From Rhodocaloribacter litoris (GTDB lineage: Bacteria; Bacteroidota; Rhodothermia; Rhodothermales; ISCAR-4553): 64,000 nucleotides of DNA. Below are positions 61,601 to 64,000 of the stretch, in pieces. Numbering within the stretch: the first letter of the stretch is position 1; each line of letters opens with the position of its first letter. The position numbers and the translations under genes were made by a program. The notes under the pieces were generated by a model. It saw only the letters and a program-made list of their open reading frames with translations, ran no database searches and was not told where the DNA came from. The stretch is taken from the NCBI RefSeq assembly GCF_011682235.2, contig NZ_CP076718.1:3768400-3832399 (forward strand). The letters run 5' to 3'.

Positions 61601-63416
61601 GGCCGGCTTCATGGCGTGCCGCCAGGTGCAGCCGGTTCCGGTGGGGGGGGAGGGTTCGTTCGACGGCGCCGAGGCGGATGGTGGAGGTGTCGAAGGCGAG
61701 GGTGAGGGTGCCCCGGAGGTCCGGGTCGGCGCGTCCGGTTCCGTCGAGGGCCAGGCGGGCGTTCAGGCGTGTCGCGAGCGAGTCATGCCCGAGCAGGCGT
61801 CCCAGGTCGAACGCACGGGCGACGGCGTCGAGCCGGTAGGTGGGGAGGCCGGGGCGGGCGTCGAGGGTGAAGCCGGCGGTCAGGCGGCCGCGACGGGCAT
61901 CCGCCGTACCCTGTTCCACGAGGACCCGTCCGGTGAAGTGCCGCCGGTCCGCGGTGACGTCCAGGTAGAGCGAATCCACGCGGAGCCCGGCGAGGTCGGT
62001 CTGCTGGAGGCTCATGGTAAGGTGCCCGGCCAGGCTGTCGAGGGTGTTGCCCGTTCCCTCGGCGATGATGTGCCCGTAGAGGGCGGTACGGAGCGCCGGG
62101 CGTCTCAGGAGCCGGCCCAGGTTCAGGGCTTCGGCGTACAGGTTGGCCGCGAAGCCGGGGGGGCGGCCGGGGTCTTGCCGCAGGCCGAGGGTGCCCACCA
62201 CCTTGCCGGTGCGGCTCTGGAGGTCTACGGTGGCGTTGACCCGGACCGGCGTCCGGTGGTCCGTCTTCCGGAGTGGCACCACCCCCACGGTATAGAGCTC
62301 GGCCACCAGGCTGTCGAGCCGGATCTGTCGCCAGAGGGACATGCCGGGCAGCACGGCCTGCAGGTCGCGGGTACGCAGCACGTTCCGCCGGAAAGCCAGT
62401 TCGAAGTCGAGCGAATCCGGCAGGCCGAAGAGGGTGCCCCCGCCGGCGATGCGGGTCCGTCCGCGTTCGAGGGTGAACCGCTCGACGACGAGTGCCGGCA
62501 CCGGCCCTTGCAGCCGGGCTTCCATGCGGACCGCGTCGGCCAGGGGCAGGGACGGAAAGAGGCGACGGAGGGCATCGAAGTCGAGGCGGCCGGGTGCCAG
62601 GTTCAGGTCCAGCGAGGCCTGCCGGAACGCCCCGCCGAGGAGGGCGGCCGGATCGTGCACGGCCCCGTCCAGGGACAGCTCGGTGCCCCCCGCCTTCAGC
62701 TCGAACTGGGGGATCGCCAGCACGCTGTCCTGCCAGACGAACTGGCCGTCCATCGCGTCGATCGCGAAGCGCGGGGTGTCCAGCCGGGCGTGCAGGTGAA
62801 GCAGGTCGATCTGCCGGAGGCCAGGTCGCCAGTCGATGGTGGCCTGCAGCGCCAGCGTGTCGATGACGGCGCGGGTGTAGTCGAAGACGTCGCCCCGGCG
62901 GACGGCGGGCGGGGGCGGGCCGTCGCGCGTGGTGAAGACCCGCCCGTCGACCACGCGCAGGTCGGCCGAAGAGAAGTCCCAGGGAGGGGCGGCCGTCGTG
63001 TCGGGTCGGCGCGGGCGCAGGGCGGCGGCCACGTTCCACGTGCCGTCTTCGGCGCGGTGCAGCCGGGCCACCGGCCGGAAGAGTTCGAGCATGCCCAGGC
63101 CCACCGCGCGACGAAACAACTGGCGCAGGCGCGGGCGTGCCACCACCGAGTCGACCGCGAGCACGAGCCGGCCCTCGGGGTCGTAGAGCCGCACGTCGCG
63201 GGCCCACAGGGTGTTGACCAGGTTGCCGGTGAGCTTGCCGATGTAGAGCCGCCCCTCGAACGTGGCGGCAAAGCGCATCTCGATGGCCCGGCGTACCGCA
63301 TCCCGCCCGACTTCGGTTCGGGTCAGAGCGAAGAAGAGGACGATGAGGCCCAGCACCGCATACAGCGCGAGGGCGAGCACCTTGCGCGGGATATGTATCA
63401 GCAGGCGGAAGGGCAA
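58602..63416 (-). CDS. tamB: TamB/DUF490-family translocation and assembly protein
   Basis: A very long (1604-residue) AsmA/TamB-type protein. It has an N-terminal membrane anchor (LALALYAVLGLIVLFFALTR), then over 1000 residues of repetitive beta strands forming the lipid-transport groove predicted for the family, with many LDL/LTLDG-type strands. The C-terminal ~330 residues are the DUF490/TamB domain (GEFFTFGTFRVDGGDYLFTA, then IENGGTLTWDGDPINALMDI, PVLGDASDTSLIPLIVRLQI and YQTEFSTWRSLFRKLFSW). TamB-like proteins span the envelope and move phospholipid to, or assemble proteins in, the outer membrane. The start is TTG at 63416; no ATG is near. No tamA/BamA gene is adjacent. Confidence 0.88.
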   Translation of the reverse strand: MPFRLLIHIPRKVLALALYAVLGLIVLFFALTRTEVGRDAVRRAIEMRFAATFEGRLYIGKLTGNLVNTLWARDVRLYDPEGRLVLAVDSVVARPRLRQLFRRAVGLGMLELFRPVARLHRAEDGTWNVAAALRPRRPDTTAAPPWDFSSADLRVVDGRVFTTRDGPPPPAVRRGDVFDYTRAVIDTLALQATIDWRPGLRQIDLLHLHARLDTPRFAIDAMDGQFVWQDSVLAIPQFELKAGGTELSLDGAVHDPAALLGGAFRQASLDLNLAPGRLDFDALRRLFPSLPLADAVRMEARLQGPVPALVVERFTLERGRTRIAGGGTLFGLPDSLDFELAFRRNVLRTRDLQAVLPGMSLWRQIRLDSLVAELYTVGVVPLRKTDHRTPVRVNATVDLQSRTGKVVGTLGLRQDPGRPPGFAANLYAEALNLGRLLRRPALRTALYGHIIAEGTGNTLDSLAGHLTMSLQQTDLAGLRVDSLYLDVTADRRHFTGRVLVEQGTADARRGRLTAGFTLDARPGLPTYRLDAVARAFDLGRLLGHDSLATRLNARLALDGTGRADPDLRGTLTLAFDTSTIRLGAVERTLPPHRNRLHLAARHEAGPRLTLSGDLATLRLEGDVPLDVTAGLGRLWGETLAGTLRHHLDKPYRSNTAPEPPAPVDETRRAQARAALTAAGLDSLAVSVTLRLHRSGILAAFLPTLPPLATDLDADLTLIADADHFRLDGTFRADSLHFGTAQEPDGTRSDPAVRLDTLRAGLHAAAVLVPDTLAAPDPRGPAPHRPVFTTRFDARADSVAFATGTGGVQGFPAPTLRLRFDRQRATLELATATRPDGSALHLAASLDLLDDRNRLTLDTLHLATSDYVFVNPEPAAVDLYADAVVVPGLLIESRTTAQQVRTETQRLRVRGTLSASPEDTVFVEAEAVALRRLTDVLAFKPRFGGRLDGRLALTGGLQRPELTGTLNVEAFALNRHILGDLTVSSRYVPGRPDVALALTLHPTRSPDTTFVHGTTLPAVVTRNRLHLDGLLRLPRRDAAGTVEDPGALDLTLDVTRADLFFFELIIGALANVEGYATGQGAIRGTFARPVFQAGLAVRDAAFDVPALNLHLRGGAEVAVDADAIRIRQATFTDKTGGSLDLTGDVHFNDYAFFSFDLTGHLDRVEVIDVAASDELPFYGHIRASGTATLTGPLYNAHLRSTNAVTTPDSELFIPVNETADASDEGFILFADSTGRLPDLRARTRRANILAGRPEGERPFLEGIDLDIDLYAPPGSTVHLVIDPLLGDVINAVGSGRIQLQRREGEFFTFGTFRVDGGDYLFTAGEVFVRRFLIENGGTLTWDGDPINALMDIPASYRTRASRAGLPVLGDASDTSLIPLIVRLQISGRVTAPQVQLSLAIDRSAQSRLGAYEGLEALLNQPERATEYATSVLLTNSFRLTTTSLDNAAGSQLAFNSVSQLVSNQLNRFLNQALPNVDFSFGLQGENAQDLDVTYGVALRLLDERLIIRGEGVYQGSGTDELRNESLQGEFVVEVRLNPNVSVEIFYRREGDVLAENAALTNTTGAGLSYQTEFSTWRSLFRKLFSWLLPEKDEAPPPGDRVATGE

Positions 63417-63756
63417 GGCGTATGGGCGTGTGGTGGCGAAGGCGGGGCCTTCCGGGAAGCAGGCGGGTTGCCCGGAGCGGCGGGACGCGGGGCCGCATCA
63501 CGCCGTGGTTCTCCCGGCACCGCGGGCGGGGGGCTTCAGGGACGCGTCCCTCCCCCGGTCGTAGACCGCTCACCCGGAGGGCGGTGGAGGCCGGTAACTG
63601 AAATCCGGATGACCCGCTGCCGGATTTCTTGCGAGAAGCGATCAGGAGACGGCACCGGTGGGTGAACGTTCCCTTGAACGAGGAAAACGGACCGGGGTGC
63701 CGCAAAGGCGGGGGATAAAACGGGATTTCTCCGGATCTTCCTGCCCCGGCCCGGCC
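63417..63756 (-). other. Intergenic region between aroB and tamB
   Basis: 340 bases with no credible gene. One clear inverted repeat: GAAATCCGG (63600-63608) with CCGGATTTC (63620-63628), loop of 11, no T run. It may be a transcript-end or regulatory hairpin in the aroB-tamB gap. The stretch around 63655-63725 is AT-richer and could hold a promoter, but I cannot point to a convincing element. Confidence 0.4.
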
Positions 63757-64000
63757 TCAGGACGGCATGGTGCGGGCAAAGGTCCAGGCGGCCTCCACGG
63801 CCGCCGGGGGAACGGTGCCGGTCACGTAGGCCGCCCCGATGCGGCGGAGCACGACGAAGTGCACCGTGCCGGCCTCGACCTTTTTGTCCACCCGCATCGC
63901 AGCCAGGAGTTTCTCGATCGGATAGGTTGCCAGCCCCTCCGGCACCGGGATGCGGCGGACGAGTGCGTCCGCTACGTCCAGGGGAAAGTCGGGATGGAGG
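63757..64000 (-). CDS. aroB: 3-dehydroquinate synthase, C-terminal part (truncated by window edge)
   Basis: The last ~80 residues of AroB, the second enzyme of the shikimate pathway. The frame is open to the window edge and reads LHPDFPLDVADALVRRIPVP then GLATYPIEKLLAAMRVDKKV, GTVHFVVLRRIGAAYVTGTV and ends FARTMPS. The segment LLxAMxxDKKxxxGxxxFVLLxxIGxA is the family's C-terminal signature. The NAD site and most metal ligands lie outside the window. Confidence 0.93.
   Translation of the reverse strand, partial: LHPDFPLDVADALVRRIPVPEGLATYPIEKLLAAMRVDKKVEAGTVHFVVLRRIGAAYVTGTVPPAAVEAAWTFARTMPS

Noticed and set aside
61479-63665. 728-codon plus-strand frame opposite tamB
   Set aside because: Antisense shadow; composition is Gly/Val/Glu-rich without any motif, while the minus-strand TamB reading is coherent over 1600 residues.

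Overview
The window is high-GC, gene-dense bacterial chromosome (by eye roughly two thirds G+C). It is best explained as a member of the Bacteroidota, most likely the Rhodothermales. The evidence for that is indirect: an UpxY-type NusG paralogue, a BrxA/BrxB bacilliredoxin, the Bacteroidota family usually labelled 'ABC transporter ATPase', a cysteine-depleted DksA-like protein, a FecI/FecR/TonB-receptor trio, and promoters of the TTG-N20-TAnnTTTG kind. I see no rRNA, tRNA, CRISPR array, insertion sequence or prophage. Almost every base is assigned to about fifty protein genes, two of them cut by the window edges.

Layout. 1-3.5 kb: end of serC, then the three-gene proton-translocating transhydrogenase (pntAA-pntAB-pntB). 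3.5-7.6 kb: a TesA-like lipoprotein esterase divergent from a YbbA/YbbP-like ABC exporter. 7.6-11.1 kb: YggS-type PLP protein, DivIVA-like coiled-coil protein, purine nucleoside phosphorylase, and an acidic protein ending in an S23-like four-helix bundle. 11.2-15.7 kb: ileS (with a GxHH instead of HxGH signature), DksA-like regulator, lspA. 15.7-20.2 kb on the minus strand: ECF sigma factor, FecR anti-sigma factor and TonB-dependent receptor. 20.5-25.5 kb: lepA, an unknown secreted protein, two tandem signal peptidase I genes. 25.5-31.4 kb: L,D-transpeptidase, orphan UpxY, xseB, an SDR enzyme, a protein that appears to hold two YjbQ (UPF0047) domains, and xseA.

31.7-34.0 kb is a tight three-gene operon of LMW phosphatase, fructosamine-kinase-family protein and Nit1-like amidase, which together read as a damage-repair (deglycation plus metabolite repair) unit. 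34-41.5 kb holds an HAD phosphatase, a secreted protein, polA, acyl-ACP desaturase, fluoride channel, metallo-beta-lactamase-fold enzyme and bacilliredoxin. 41.7-44.3 kb is a cation/proton antiporter carrying RCK and PTS EIIA-like domains. 44.3-48.5 kb (minus) is a small envelope module (GNAT/FemAB-like, polytopic membrane protein, flippase).

48.6-64 kb is all minus strand: aroB (partial), tamB, rnr, purH, mreB, mreC (no mreD after it), hslV, an NYN-domain protein, hslU. Themes of the region are envelope growth and secretion (lspA, two lepB, tamB, mreBC, L,D-transpeptidase, flippase), protein and metabolite quality control (HslUV, deglycation operon, YggS, bacilliredoxin) and core nucleic-acid enzymes (polA, xseAB, rnr, lepA, ileS).
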